From NCBI GenBank assembly GCA_050943135.1, contig JBMNOP010000001.1:186001-250000 (forward strand): a stretch of DNA of 64,000 nucleotides. The letters run 5' to 3'. Origin of the DNA: RUG695 sp050943135 (GTDB taxonomy: Bacteria; Planctomycetota; Planctomycetia; Pirellulales; Thermoguttaceae). Positions 44,867-53,377 of this stretch are shown in pieces. The stretch's first letter is position 1; the number at the start of each line of letters is the position of its first letter. A model generated the notes under the pieces. It searched no databases and was not told the DNA's origin. It saw only the letters and a program-made list of their open reading frames with translations. Position numbers and translations under genes: made by a program.

Positions 44867-45166
44867 CGGATAACATCCGCCGGCCGCATCGCGGTCAGGG
44901 AAAGCGCAACAGAAAACATACCGCCGGGCATTTTTGTCCGGTAAGGGTGAAATGGTGAGGTAAGAGCTCACCGGCGGGCGGGTAACCGTCCGGCCTGGCA
45001 AGCCCCATCCGAAGCAAGGCCAAGCAGAGAATCGCCCGCAAGGGCAGGTCTCTTCCAGCCTCTTGATTCTCGGGTCGGCCGCTCGATCGGGCGGGTAACC
45101 GTCCGACCAGATAAATGACCGTCACGGCACCCCGCGTGTCGACAGAACCCGGCTTACGTCTCTTTG
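44797..45166 (+). ncRNA. rnpB: RNase P RNA (bacterial type A)
   Basis: Catalytic RNA that trims 5' leaders from precursor tRNAs. The P4 5' strand and neighbouring core GAGGAAAGTCCGGGC is at 44834-44848, and the 3' core ACAGAACCCGGCTTAC at 45142-45157. AGGTAAGAGCTCACCGG (about 44959-44975) and GCAAGGCCAAGCAGAG near 45015 also match the conserved core. P1 can form between AGAGAC (44800-44805) and GTCTCT (45158-45163), which sets both ends approximately. Two identical 7-bp hairpins capped by GUAA tetraloops lie at 44975-44992 and 45088-45105; the second matches P18. The 5' part overlaps the end of ribF. Confidence 0.95.
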
Positions 45167-45173
45167 ATACACA

Positions 45174-45221
45174 AACCCCCTTTCCGAGCGAGACATGTAC
45201 TCGGAAAGGGGGTTGCTTTTT
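45174..45221 (+). terminator. Intrinsic terminator of rnpB
   Basis: A 15-bp perfect stem (45174-45188 with 45200-45214) and an 11-base loop are followed by GCTTTTT, directly downstream of the RNA's 3' end. Confidence 0.95.
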
Positions 45222-45297
45222 ATGGACGACATCTGTTTCCGGCGTGGTAAGGTCGTAGCGTTCGGAGCGTAGTGAAACACACCATTCCCCGTAACCC

Positions 45298-47178
45298 TTA
45301 TGGCAAGGTTTCTCCCGGCCTTGGCTTGTTTTGCTGCCGGAACCGGGCAATCTCTTCCGGCGTTAAGTGGTAAACATAGATGGTATAACCGATAATCGCT
45401 TCCGGCTTAAAGTTTCGGAAATAGCGGTATTGCGACAAACCGCCGTAAATGTCGGTTACGCTCAATGCGTGCCAGCCCGATTTTGGGGCGCCGCTCGGCG
45501 GAGAACCGATCGACGGGATCGTTGTCAGCCCGACCGGATAACCATCGGTAAGAGAGGTTGTGAGCTCCGTAATTTCCGGATGATTTTTGCACCACCGCTC
45601 GAACCGGAAAAGGTCCTGATTCCAGTCGACGCTCGAAAAGAGCAGATGGCGTGGGCCGGCGAGCGGCCCGGCATCGAGAACACGGCGAACTTTTTGTGAC
45701 GTGACGAGCGGCTCCTCTTTCAGCCGCGGATAATTTTTGTCTTCCGGCGTCGGAATGATTGCCGCCAGCTCATTAAAATATGCGATTGAGTGAGGGTAAA
45801 CCCAGAGACTGCTCCCCACACTCCAGAGCAGAAGAATCACGGCGATTCCTCGCACAGCACGGGATGATTTCGGCGCCGTTTCCTTCAACCGTCGCGTAAA
45901 CGCACGACCGACCTTGCTCATCCAGACGAGGAAAAACGGAAGTGCCGGAATAACGTAACGCGAATGGATCGAAAACCCCGTTTGCGAACTGACGAAGGCC
46001 AAAAGCACGATCCCGGGCAAAAGGATCACCAGCTCGTCCCGCGGGTCGCCATTATAACCTTTCAGACAGAATGTGCAGAAGAGCGCCAAAAGGAAGATTC
46101 CGATCGTTCCCAAAGGGGTTTTGAGCAAGAGCGCGTAAAGGTAAAAGTACCACCAGCCGTGTTCCGACCATCGACCGCGCAGATACGATGACATTCCCCG
46201 TTCGAAATCGTACCGCTGAGCGTCGATACCTCTTACGAGGTCACCCGGCAGGGGAACGGGAAGACCGGCGAGGATCGAGTCGGAAAAACGGTTCGCCCCG
46301 AGTCGCGGAATTTCATCGAAGTCGTCGATGCCGGTAAAGAGTTTTGACCGAAACCCGTAATCGCCGAGCCGCATTCCCGTCCCGTCAAAGTCGTACACAA
46401 GATTGACGATTGTCAGGCTGAGGAAGAAGATAACCGCCAAATAAAAGACGTCCGTCAAGAAACTTTTCGCCCGGAGGGCGCCCGGTTCGGTCAATCGCCG
46501 GATAATCCAGAGGATGGGGGATAACGGGTAGAAAACGACGAGGGTAAATTTTGACGAGAACGCCATCCCCAGAAGAATACCGGAAAAGACCGCGTCGAGA
46601 AGGGAGGGGGATTTCAGGAATTTTAAAAAGAAGGCGATAAAACAGAGCCCTGTCATCGCGGCAAGCATATCGGGGCTGATGATCGAGAGGAATCCGAGGA
46701 AAAACGGTTGTGTTAAACAAAGAATATATGCCCACCCCCGAACACACGGCTCTTTCCGATAAAAGAGGTTAAGCGAGAGGGCCAGCGCGCAAAGAGCCGT
46801 CAGGCAACATAAAAACCGTCCGGCGAACAAAAAGAGGAGATGAGTGTGCGGATTGGCCTTAATAAATTGATCGGCGGCAAAATGTTCAACCCGTAAGTCG
46901 ATTGTACGTTTCGGAGGGGTGAAATCAACACCCCCGAACAGAACAGCCGGTGTTGCCGCGACGATTTGGCTAAGGGGAGGGTTGACGTTAAAATAATAGT
47001 AACGATGGGTTTTAAGCGAAAGGAAGCCCGATGCCAAGTGAGGAAACTCCTGATAGGTCGGAGCCGTCGTAACAATGTTATATCCCGTTAGGGCAAACAG
47101 AATCAGGCAGAGGCAGGCATTGAGGATATGGCCGCGAGGGAGACGTCTTGTCTTTTTTTCCGGAGTTATGGCTGACAT
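45298..47178 (-). CDS. GT39-like integral membrane glycosyltransferase
   Basis: 626 residues with about 11-12 membrane helices. The first luminal loop holds a likely catalytic region (TYQEFPHLASGFLSLKTHRYYYFNVNPPLSQ shortened), with the NPPLS element common in PMT/ArnT-like GT-C enzymes. Further helices span to about 440, and a soluble C-terminal domain of about 185 residues follows. Such enzymes transfer a sugar from a polyprenyl-phosphate donor on the outer face of the inner membrane. Acceptor is unknown. The esterase gene lies 93 bases upstream in the same direction. Confidence 0.82.
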   Translation of the reverse strand: MSAITPEKKTRRLPRGHILNACLCLILFALTGYNIVTTAPTYQEFPHLASGFLSLKTHRYYYFNVNPPLSQIVAATPAVLFGGVDFTPPKRTIDLRVEHFAADQFIKANPHTHLLFLFAGRFLCCLTALCALALSLNLFYRKEPCVRGWAYILCLTQPFFLGFLSIISPDMLAAMTGLCFIAFFLKFLKSPSLLDAVFSGILLGMAFSSKFTLVVFYPLSPILWIIRRLTEPGALRAKSFLTDVFYLAVIFFLSLTIVNLVYDFDGTGMRLGDYGFRSKLFTGIDDFDEIPRLGANRFSDSILAGLPVPLPGDLVRGIDAQRYDFERGMSSYLRGRWSEHGWWYFYLYALLLKTPLGTIGIFLLALFCTFCLKGYNGDPRDELVILLPGIVLLAFVSSQTGFSIHSRYVIPALPFFLVWMSKVGRAFTRRLKETAPKSSRAVRGIAVILLLWSVGSSLWVYPHSIAYFNELAAIIPTPEDKNYPRLKEEPLVTSQKVRRVLDAGPLAGPRHLLFSSVDWNQDLFRFERWCKNHPEITELTTSLTDGYPVGLTTIPSIGSPPSGAPKSGWHALSVTDIYGGLSQYRYFRNFKPEAIIGYTIYVYHLTPEEIARFRQQNKPRPGETLP

Positions 47179-47271
47179 AGAGAAAATCTTTCGACGATCG
47201 AATGAATTACGGGGCGGAATCGAACCGGTCGGGGAACCAGAATCCGAAACGACTCTCCTCCCGACGTTCCC

Positions 47272-48315
47272 TTATCCTCTTTCCCCGGTCTTTTGTGCAA
47301 TCACGACGAGGGCGGTCAGTACGGCCATCGGCAGAGCAAACATTAAAAGTCCTCTTTCTTTTGGATTGTCCAACACAGGAACATCGCGCGGAAACGCAAA
47401 CCTCCCGCGCCGCTGGCGCAACAGCCATTCGATGATCCGGCCCTCCCGCTGCGCGCTTGTCCAGGTGTTGTGCCCCCCTTTTTCGTGATGGGTTACGTAC
47501 ATATCGCCCCTAACCTTATTGACCGCTTTCGCAAAACGCAGGTTCTCAGACCAAGCCGTCATATCGTCGCAGTTATTGAACAGCCAAATCGGCAGACGGC
47601 AGTAGTTTTTGGGGGTGTCGTGTGGTACGTCCGATGAGCAGGCAGCAAACGCGCTAAACCGACCCGGAAACTTTTTGATCAAATCGAACCCCACCATCCC
47701 GCCGGTACAGATTCCCAAAAGGCTGATGCGGTCGACGTCGATCGGATATTCCTCGATGAGCACCCGGACGATTTTATCGAGCATTTCCAGAGGGGTTTCT
47801 CCGTTCGGTGCCCTCGGGTCCGGGCTCTCCCAAGAATGGGTTTCGACCGGGCACTGCAACGCGACCAAAAAGAAATCGGGCCGATCCGGCCCCGCCAGAA
47901 CGTCGATCGAGGTCTGCATATGCGCCATTTGGCTTTCGTTGTCGCTCAGGCTTTCTCCATGACCGTGCAGCCAGAGGATCAGCGGGCATTTTTTCTTCGG
48001 GTTCGCCGTTTTCGGGAGAAAGATTCGGAAAAGGTAAGGGGGAGCATCCCCTTCGCAATACGATGCCACGGCCGCCGCCGCGTTCACGATCGGGTTCGCC
48101 TTGAACCCCGTATATTCGGTCGAGGCGTCGACGCGTACCACCGCCAATTCAACCGAATAGGCCCTGCGAGCGAGTGCCAGCTCGTTGGCGGTCGGCGGTT
48201 TCCCCTCTTTTTCGATCGTAATCCTGCCGACGGCGCCGAACGTATGCGTCCGGCCCGAAATGACCACAGTACAAAGAAACGCAAACCGGAGAAATTTTCT
48301 TAATTTGTGCATCAT
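47272..48315 (-). CDS. Secreted/anchored alpha/beta hydrolase with Cys nucleophile
   Basis: 347 residues. Signal peptide at about 6-27 (FLRFAFLCTVVISG). Alpha/beta hydrolase core with WLHGHG at 115-120 (oxyanion region), the nucleophile elbow GICTGG at 201-206, and candidate acid Asp250/Asp251 and His282 (HEKGGHNTW). The elbow carries Cys203 where serine esterases have Ser, as in dienelactone hydrolase (GxCxGG). Overall it resembles planctomycete phospholipase/carboxylesterase-like PHB-depolymerase relatives. A final hydrophobic segment (LLMFALPMAVLTALVVIAQ) may anchor it by the C-terminus. Substrate unknown. Confidence 0.8.
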   Translation of the reverse strand: MMHKLRKFLRFAFLCTVVISGRTHTFGAVGRITIEKEGKPPTANELALARRAYSVELAVVRVDASTEYTGFKANPIVNAAAAVASYCEGDAPPYLFRIFLPKTANPKKKCPLILWLHGHGESLSDNESQMAHMQTSIDVLAGPDRPDFFLVALQCPVETHSWESPDPRAPNGETPLEMLDKIVRVLIEEYPIDVDRISLLGICTGGMVGFDLIKKFPGRFSAFAACSSDVPHDTPKNYCRLPIWLFNNCDDMTAWSENLRFAKAVNKVRGDMYVTHHEKGGHNTWTSAQREGRIIEWLLRQRRGRFAFPRDVPVLDNPKERGLLMFALPMAVLTALVVIAQKTGERG

Positions 48316-48377
48316 TCACACCTCCCATGATTTCGAAAACCGCCGGGAAGGGCCGGTTTGCGGTTTTTTCTGTGCTT

Positions 48378-48612
48378 TCACGCTTCTAGTTCCTTTTTAC
48401 GTTGCCTTAGGTTTCGTTGCCGGCGAAACAGGATCAACGCCAGGAGTACCAACGCTGTGGCCGGAGCAACCGATAGCCGCCCCGATACGGTCCCGCCCGA
48501 GAAAAGTTTGCGATAGGATCGTAAAAATATGAACAGAGGACCGAATGATACAATGTCCGGAAAAGACCGCGCGCACGAAAGAACAAATCGTGCGCTACTC
48601 GGAATAGACCGA
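48378..48612 (-). pseudogene. Start-less remnant of a C-tail-anchored protein
   Basis: A frame with no start codon ends at 48378. Its product would close with a hydrophobic helix and a basic tail (TALVLLALILFRRQRNLRQR then KKELEA), a layout like the C-termini of family X in this locus, though the sequence itself differs. It directly follows the small-protein remnant and may be the stump of another array member. Tentative. Confidence 0.3.
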
Positions 48613-48904
48613 TGTTACGACGGCAATGGCGGCCAACACCGCCACATAAGGAGGGCATCGCGCTTTACGCCGTTGGACGAAACAGTCTAAAAATGTGCCG
48701 TCGACGGCAATCCAAGGATTGATCGTATGCCAACTACGGTCGGCACCGCCAGTCCAAGTTGCAGATCAGGTAGCTGATTCTTCGTGAGGTAAGGTAAGAG
48801 GCCGCTACCGAAAGAAAGACGACAAAAAGAGCCCCCATAACCCAAAACGACCCCTTGATTCCCGGCCGTTTCATCGAATGCTCTTTGACCCTCTCTCGGT
48901 TCAT
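48595..48904 (-). pseudogene. Small membrane protein, frameshifted copy (unit 3)
   Basis: The ATG at 48904 opens MNRERVKEHSMKRPGIKGSF, followed by a strong hydrophobic helix. That frame stops at 48734 after 56 codons. A different frame continues the similarity to the copy at 51730-52049 (RRKARCPPYVAVLAAIAVVT) and ends at 48595. The two copies differ by one base between matching landmarks, so at least one, and probably both, are broken. The start lies 40 bases after the DUF1559 stop, as in the other copy. Confidence 0.5.
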
Positions 48905-48944
48905 CGTCTTTTCCCCCAATATGAACCCTACCGCATTCTCTTTC

Positions 48945-50180
48945 TCAAAGCGAGACCGCCTCTCTGCCGTTGATCGAGCCGAGCGCCCCCCAAACTCCGT
49001 AGGTGCTTTTCCCTTCAACCGCCTGATTTGCTTCGGGAACGAAGAGATCTCCCGTATCAATATCGTCACGGATAAAACGGACCGAACCGTCAAACATCGC
49101 CGCGTTCGCCCCACCCGGATGAAAACTCGAAACACCGCCCATCACCGACCCGAAAGTCGCAACACCGAAAGAACAGGTGACACTGTTCGGAGGAAGGTTT
49201 GTCGAAAATCCGTTCGAAAGGGGCCGACCGACAAACCAGTACGTTCCCCGACCCCCCCACGGCTCGACTCGGTCGAGCCGCATCGGATCGATTTTGTTGA
49301 CAGATTCGAGACAGAGGGAAGGCCAAACACGCATATTGACGGGGTCATACGCGTCGGGGGCCGCGGCGACATCGCGTAAGGTATGGCTGATTTTTGAGTA
49401 ATCCCCGTTTTTATAGACGTTATAATCGGTCGGCGGACCGCTGATCGATTCCGCCAGGCAGAGCGTGTTACTCATCCCGTCGGTGATATCGGAAAAGGAT
49501 TTCCACGAATGGGGAGTAAACGCTCCGCGATCGGTTGCGGGGGTATCGATATCGCAATTATAAAGCGGCGCATCCCCCATATTGAACATTGTATTTCGCC
49601 GACTGAATTTCCAGTCGCTGTAATCGAATGGATAGCCGTGACCGATCATCAAGTTGTATTCGCGTTCCGGCGACTCGAGCACCCCCGATTCCCCGTCGGA
49701 AGGGCATGTAAGTACAGGGATCACGACCCCCGACGCCCAGTGGCGCGGATGGGCCCCGTCGGTATAAACGTTCGGATAACTCGGCGGGAACGGCTCGTTA
49801 ATGTTAAAGCCGTTCGGAGAATCCCCGAAGGGCTTTAACGACGCAAAATCCCTGAAACCGTTATAAACCTGCTGCTGCTCCATAAAGGGGAGCAGAAATA
49901 TCTGTGCGCCACACATGCCGATACGCGAATCGGTATCGGTCCTTTCGGTAGCGTCATAGCCTTTATAGGTGGTGCAGAGCGCCGGAAGGCCGTTATGGGC
50001 GTTATGGTACATCTGAACCGCCAGTGCCACCTGTTTAAAGTTGGCGGTACATTTTACCCGGCGTGCCGCTTCCCGAGCCGCCTGCACCGCCGAAACGAGC
50101 AGGCCGAGCAGGATGGCGACGATCGAAATCGTTACGAGCAGTTCGACCAGGGAAAACCCGGAATGTGGTCTTGTTCTCAT
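48945..50180 (-). CDS. DUF1559 protein with prepilin-type N-terminus (unit 3)
   Basis: 411 residues. The type IV pilin/pseudopilin methylation motif GFSLVELLVTISIVAILLGL is at about 8-27, cleaved after Gly8 in the family. DUF1559 follows: AARRVKCTANFKQVALAVQ, IFLLPFMEQQQVY, SDITDGMSNTLCLAES, GGVSSFHPGGANAAMFDGSVRF and the final DIDTGDLFVPEANQ. Planctomycetes encode many of these; they are thought to be surface or pseudopilus-like proteins, but their role is not established. It is highly similar to the gene at 52090-53325, most so in the first 40 and last 60 residues. A gap of 147 bases separates it from X-A. Confidence 0.92.
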   Translation of the reverse strand: MRTRPHSGFSLVELLVTISIVAILLGLLVSAVQAAREAARRVKCTANFKQVALAVQMYHNAHNGLPALCTTYKGYDATERTDTDSRIGMCGAQIFLLPFMEQQQVYNGFRDFASLKPFGDSPNGFNINEPFPPSYPNVYTDGAHPRHWASGVVIPVLTCPSDGESGVLESPEREYNLMIGHGYPFDYSDWKFSRRNTMFNMGDAPLYNCDIDTPATDRGAFTPHSWKSFSDITDGMSNTLCLAESISGPPTDYNVYKNGDYSKISHTLRDVAAAPDAYDPVNMRVWPSLCLESVNKIDPMRLDRVEPWGGRGTYWFVGRPLSNGFSTNLPPNSVTCSFGVATFGSVMGGVSSFHPGGANAAMFDGSVRFIRDDIDTGDLFVPEANQAVEGKSTYGVWGALGSINGREAVSL

Positions 50181-50232
50181 TGTAAAACCTTACAACCTTT
50201 TTTTCGCAAGAGTCCGGTAAAACTCCTCTTGT

Positions 50233-50262
50233 TCAGTCGTCCCAAAACCCGAAAATCGACCG
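50233..50262 (-). pseudogene. Last codons of a deleted 171-residue membrane protein gene
   Basis: The bases just upstream of the unit-3 DUF1559 gene still encode SIFGFWDD and the stop, identical to the end of the intact gene at 53378-53893. From about 50263 the sequence switches to the 3' flank of X-A. This marks an internal deletion that removed DUF1573 and nearly all of the 171-residue gene. Confidence 0.8.
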
Positions 50263-50327
50263 GAGATTTGCGGGTGACCCTTCGGCGCCGAGACCGTTTT
50301 TCCGGGCGAGTGCCGAGCGTTCGATCC

Positions 50328-51512
50328 TTATCCGGAAACGGAATCCCTTGACGATTTCCACTTGCTCCAACACCCGAGGAAAATGAGTGCCCCGGCGATC
50401 AGCAGAATGAGTGGACGAAACCAGATCGAAAGGTCGAATGTCGGACCGATCTGGGATTCCAAGGGGGAACTCCATTGGAGATCACGAACACCGTATTTGT
50501 TGATATCGAAATATTTCGGCAGGTTTGTTTCGAGCCTATAGTTGAGGTTAAGTGCGAGACCACCGATATCGGAATTGCGATCAAGGTAGATATAGAAATC
50601 GGATTTTTTGGGCTTTTCTTTTCCCATGTCCCCGGATTCCCATTTGGTCACACGCCATTTACCGATCTCTTCTTTGCCGAAATCATCCCAAATGATGGGG
50701 GAAAACATATGGATTTTTTGGGGAAGAACATAGCCGTCATTAAGCTCCACAAAGTCAAGAGCCTTAATACATGATCGCCTTTCTCCTTTATCATGCGGTA
50801 CGGTTTTTTTTCTCTTTTCAATCAGTACCGGATACGGATATAAATTGGAGATAGTAAATGACTCATCAGACACCTCGCTTCCGGGTTTATCGTAACGAAA
50901 TTGAATATTCGTAACATTGTCATTGCTCTTGACGGAGAGTTCTGTGTAGTCTGGGTTTTTGCCGAAATCAGAAAGAAGACGATCCAAAAAATTGGGTGCG
51001 GAACGGGAACCAGCGAGATTTAGAGGACAGGTGATGTTAGCATAACGGCGTTCAAGAATTGGGAGGTCTTTGTTGTCCTCCTTGCGTTCAATTACAAAAA
51101 GTGTCCTGTAATCCACATCCAAGTTTTGTTTTACGTAATGGGCGCGTAGTTCCCGATTTGTTACCGTTACATGAATTAAGAGAAATTCAGGTATCTTTGT
51201 CTCGCGAGTGTCCAGCACAAAACTCTCGTAGGTCATTTTCTTTGTTTTCGCAAGAACCCCCGTGGCATGAACGACCAGACGCCCTTTGGAAGTATCGAAC
51301 CGTTCTGCCTCCTCCAACGTATCGACGACATGTGATGAATAGGTATAGGTACATTTGAATTCAACGCCGCGGAGTTGTTCATCGACCCCTATTTTCATCG
51401 CGCGGAGAATCTCCATTTGTTCTTCGTCCGCGCAAACAAAACAAGCGCTGCCGATTGCCAGTGATAACAATATTGTCCCGAACAGCCCGTATCTGAGTAA
51501 GGTCGTGCCCAT
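50328..51512 (-). CDS. Family X secreted, C-tail-anchored protein, copy A (unit 3)
   Basis: 394 residues. Signal peptide LLRYGLFGTILLSLAIGSAC (cut near 27), then a conserved N-terminal block (QLRGVEFKCTYTYS, EEAERFDTSKGRLVVHATGV, AKTKKMTYESF). A divergent middle (about 85-240) follows, then a conserved C-terminal block with KKSDFYIYLDRNSDIGGLAL, DLSIWFRPLILLIAGALIFL (membrane helix) and a short basic tail. It would sit on the outer face of a membrane, anchored by its C-terminus. The beta-rich N-terminus is reminiscent of LolA/RseB-like domains, but that is a guess. The ATG at 51512 has GAGGGAGA upstream. I do not recognise a named family. Confidence 0.85.
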   Translation of the reverse strand: MGTTLLRYGLFGTILLSLAIGSACFVCADEEQMEILRAMKIGVDEQLRGVEFKCTYTYSSHVVDTLEEAERFDTSKGRLVVHATGVLAKTKKMTYESFVLDTRETKIPEFLLIHVTVTNRELRAHYVKQNLDVDYRTLFVIERKEDNKDLPILERRYANITCPLNLAGSRSAPNFLDRLLSDFGKNPDYTELSVKSNDNVTNIQFRYDKPGSEVSDESFTISNLYPYPVLIEKRKKTVPHDKGERRSCIKALDFVELNDGYVLPQKIHMFSPIIWDDFGKEEIGKWRVTKWESGDMGKEKPKKSDFYIYLDRNSDIGGLALNLNYRLETNLPKYFDINKYGVRDLQWSSPLESQIGPTFDLSIWFRPLILLIAGALIFLGCWSKWKSSRDSVSG

Positions 51513-51615
51513 ATGATTCTCCCTCAAGCAAAAAGCCAATTCGACGAAAAGCGGCCTGCCGCAAATCATCGATAGAATGACCTTGCCAACTAAAACGGAC
51601 CCTTAAGCCGAAACA

Positions 51616-51644
51616 ATTTTACACGTCTTTTAAACCCGGGTCAA
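51616..51644 (-). promoter_or_regulatory. Promoter of X-A
   Basis: On the minus strand, TTGACC (51639-51644), a 17-base spacer and TAAAAT (51616-51621). The same arrangement precedes X-B. The -35 overlaps the stop codon of the IS3 transposase remnant. The 5' leader to the ATG would be about 95 bases. Confidence 0.7.
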
Positions 51645-51735
51645 TAATTTTGTGAACATTCTTTCTCGACCTCATCTGGCGTTTGATACCCGAGTCTCGC
51701 ATAAAGGCCGTTTGGGGTGGTAATATCCTTCAATA
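51641..51735 (-). mobile_element. IS3-family transposase C-terminal remnant at the unit 2/3 junction
   Basis: The minus strand encodes LGYQTPDEVEKECSQNY and stop. In the frame before it lies EGYYHPKRP, together the usual end of IS3-family OrfB (YY..KRPH..LGY.TP.E.E), with a one-base frameshift between the two parts. Only the last 30 or so codons survive. A related remnant is at 56409-56478. Confidence 0.7.
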
Positions 51736-52049
51736 TGACCACTCGGAATAGACCGATGTTACGACGGCAATGGCGGCCAACACCGCCACATAAGGAGGGC
51801 ATCGCGCTTTACGCCGTCGGACGAAACAGGCCAAAAACATGCCGCCGACGGCAATCCACAGATTGATCGTATACCACCATACCCAGTGTCGCCAGTCCCA
51901 GATACGTAGATCAGGTAGCTGATCCTTCTTGAGGTGAGATAAGAGGCCGCTACCGAAAGAAAGACGACAAAAAGAGCCCCCATAACCCAAAACGACCCCT
52001 TGATTCCCGGCCGTTTCATCGAATGCTCTTTGACCCTCTCTCGGTTCAT
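51730..52049 (-). pseudogene. Small membrane protein, frameshifted copy (unit 2)
   Basis: The ATG at 52049 opens the same N-terminus as the unit-3 copy, with a hydrophobic helix (FWVMGALFVVFLSVAASYL). Near 51910 the protein-like reading moves to another frame: WDWRHWVWWYTINLWIAVGG, then RRKARCPPYVAVLAAIAVVT, ending SEWSY at 51730 where it runs into the IS3 remnant. Unbroken, the ancestor would be a protein of about 105 residues with two to three membrane helices. The uninterrupted first frame alone would give 96 residues ending at 51759. Confidence 0.5.
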
Positions 52050-52089
52050 CGTCTTTTCCCCCAATATGAACCCTACCGCATTCTCTTTC

Positions 52090-53325
52090 TCAAAGCGAGG
52101 CCGTCTCTCCGCCGTTGATCGAGCCGAGCGCCCCCCAAACACCATAGGTGCTTTTTCCTCCAACCGCCTGATTTGCTTCGGGAACGAAGAGGTCTCCCGT
52201 ATCGATATCGTCACGGATAAAACGGACCGAACCGTCGAGCATCGCCGCGTTCGCCCCACCCGGATGAAAACTCGAAACACCGCCCATCACCAGGCCTGCG
52301 CTCGAGTAGCCGAGCGCACAGGTTAGGCTGTTCGGAGGAAGGTTCGTCGAAAAACCGTTCGCAAGAGGGCGACCGGCAAACCAGTAGGTGCCCCGCTGCG
52401 CCCATGCCTCGACACTGTCGAGCCGGATAGGATCGATTTTATTGACGACCTCTAAACAGAGGGACGGCCGAATGTGCGTCCCATCCGGACTGCGTGCCTC
52501 GGGGGCCGCTGCGGCATCGCGACGGGAATCGCTCTTTTGCACATAGGTGTGACTGTAACACGCAGCGGAATCGGTCGGTCGACCGGATATCGATTCCGCC
52601 AGACAGAGAGTGTTCGTCGTTCCGTCGGTGATATCGGAAAAAGATTTCCACGAATGGGGGGTAAACGCCCCACGTTCGGTTGCGGGGGTATCAACATCGC
52701 AGTTATAGAGCGGAGCGTCCCCGGTATTGAACATAACGTTCGAGCGACTGAACTTCCAGTCGGAATAATCAAAAGGGAAACCTTTCGCTATCATGTGATC
52801 GTATTCGGGCTGTGGCGATTCGATCACCCCCGATTCTCCGTCGGAAGGGCAGGCAAGTACGGGGATCACGACCCCCGACGCCCAATGACGCGGATGAGCG
52901 CCATCGACGTAGAGGTTCGGATAACTCGGCGGGAACGGCTCGTTGACATGAATGTTTTGGTGTTGATCTCCACGGGCCTTCGTGGACGCAAACGCATCGA
53001 AATCGTAATAGACCTGCTGCTGTTCCATAAAAGGGAGCAGAAAAATCTGCGCGCCACACATGCCGATTTGAGTGTCGGTATCGGTTTTCCCGGTTTCGCC
53101 GTAGCGTTTGTAGGTGGTACAGAGCGCCGGAAGGTTGTTATTGTTGTTATGGTACAACTGAATCGCCAACGCCACCTGTTTAAAGTTGGCGGTACATTTT
53201 ACCCGGCGTGCCGCTTCCCGAGCCGCCTGCACCGCCGAAACGAGCAGGCCAAGCAGGATGGCGATGATCGAAATCGTCACGAGCAGTTCGACCAGGGAAA
53301 ACCCGGAATGTGGTCTTGTTCTCAT
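52090..53325 (-). CDS. DUF1559 protein with prepilin-type N-terminus (unit 2)
   Basis: 411 residues, the same length as its paralogue at 48945-50180. Prepilin motif GFSLVELLVTISIIAILLGL at 8-27, then DUF1559 with IFLLPFMEQQQVY, SDITDGTTNTLCLAES and SSFHPGGANAAMLDGSVRF. It differs from the paralogue chiefly in surface-loop regions (about 60-130 and 245-300). It lies 52 bases after the 171-residue membrane protein gene and 40 bases before the small gene. A prepilin peptidase would be needed for processing; none is in the window. Confidence 0.92.
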   Translation of the reverse strand: MRTRPHSGFSLVELLVTISIIAILLGLLVSAVQAAREAARRVKCTANFKQVALAIQLYHNNNNNLPALCTTYKRYGETGKTDTDTQIGMCGAQIFLLPFMEQQQVYYDFDAFASTKARGDQHQNIHVNEPFPPSYPNLYVDGAHPRHWASGVVIPVLACPSDGESGVIESPQPEYDHMIAKGFPFDYSDWKFSRSNVMFNTGDAPLYNCDVDTPATERGAFTPHSWKSFSDITDGTTNTLCLAESISGRPTDSAACYSHTYVQKSDSRRDAAAAPEARSPDGTHIRPSLCLEVVNKIDPIRLDSVEAWAQRGTYWFAGRPLANGFSTNLPPNSLTCALGYSSAGLVMGGVSSFHPGGANAAMLDGSVRFIRDDIDTGDLFVPEANQAVGGKSTYGVWGALGSINGGETASL

Positions 53326-53377
53326 TGTAAAACCTTACAACCTTTTTTTCGAAAGAGTCCGGTAAAACTCCTCTTGT

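Noticed and set aside
47205..47240. GGAATCGAACC, complement of a tRNA T-loop, on the minus strand
   Set aside because: Only three of five T-stem pairs form and there is no cloverleaf upstream.
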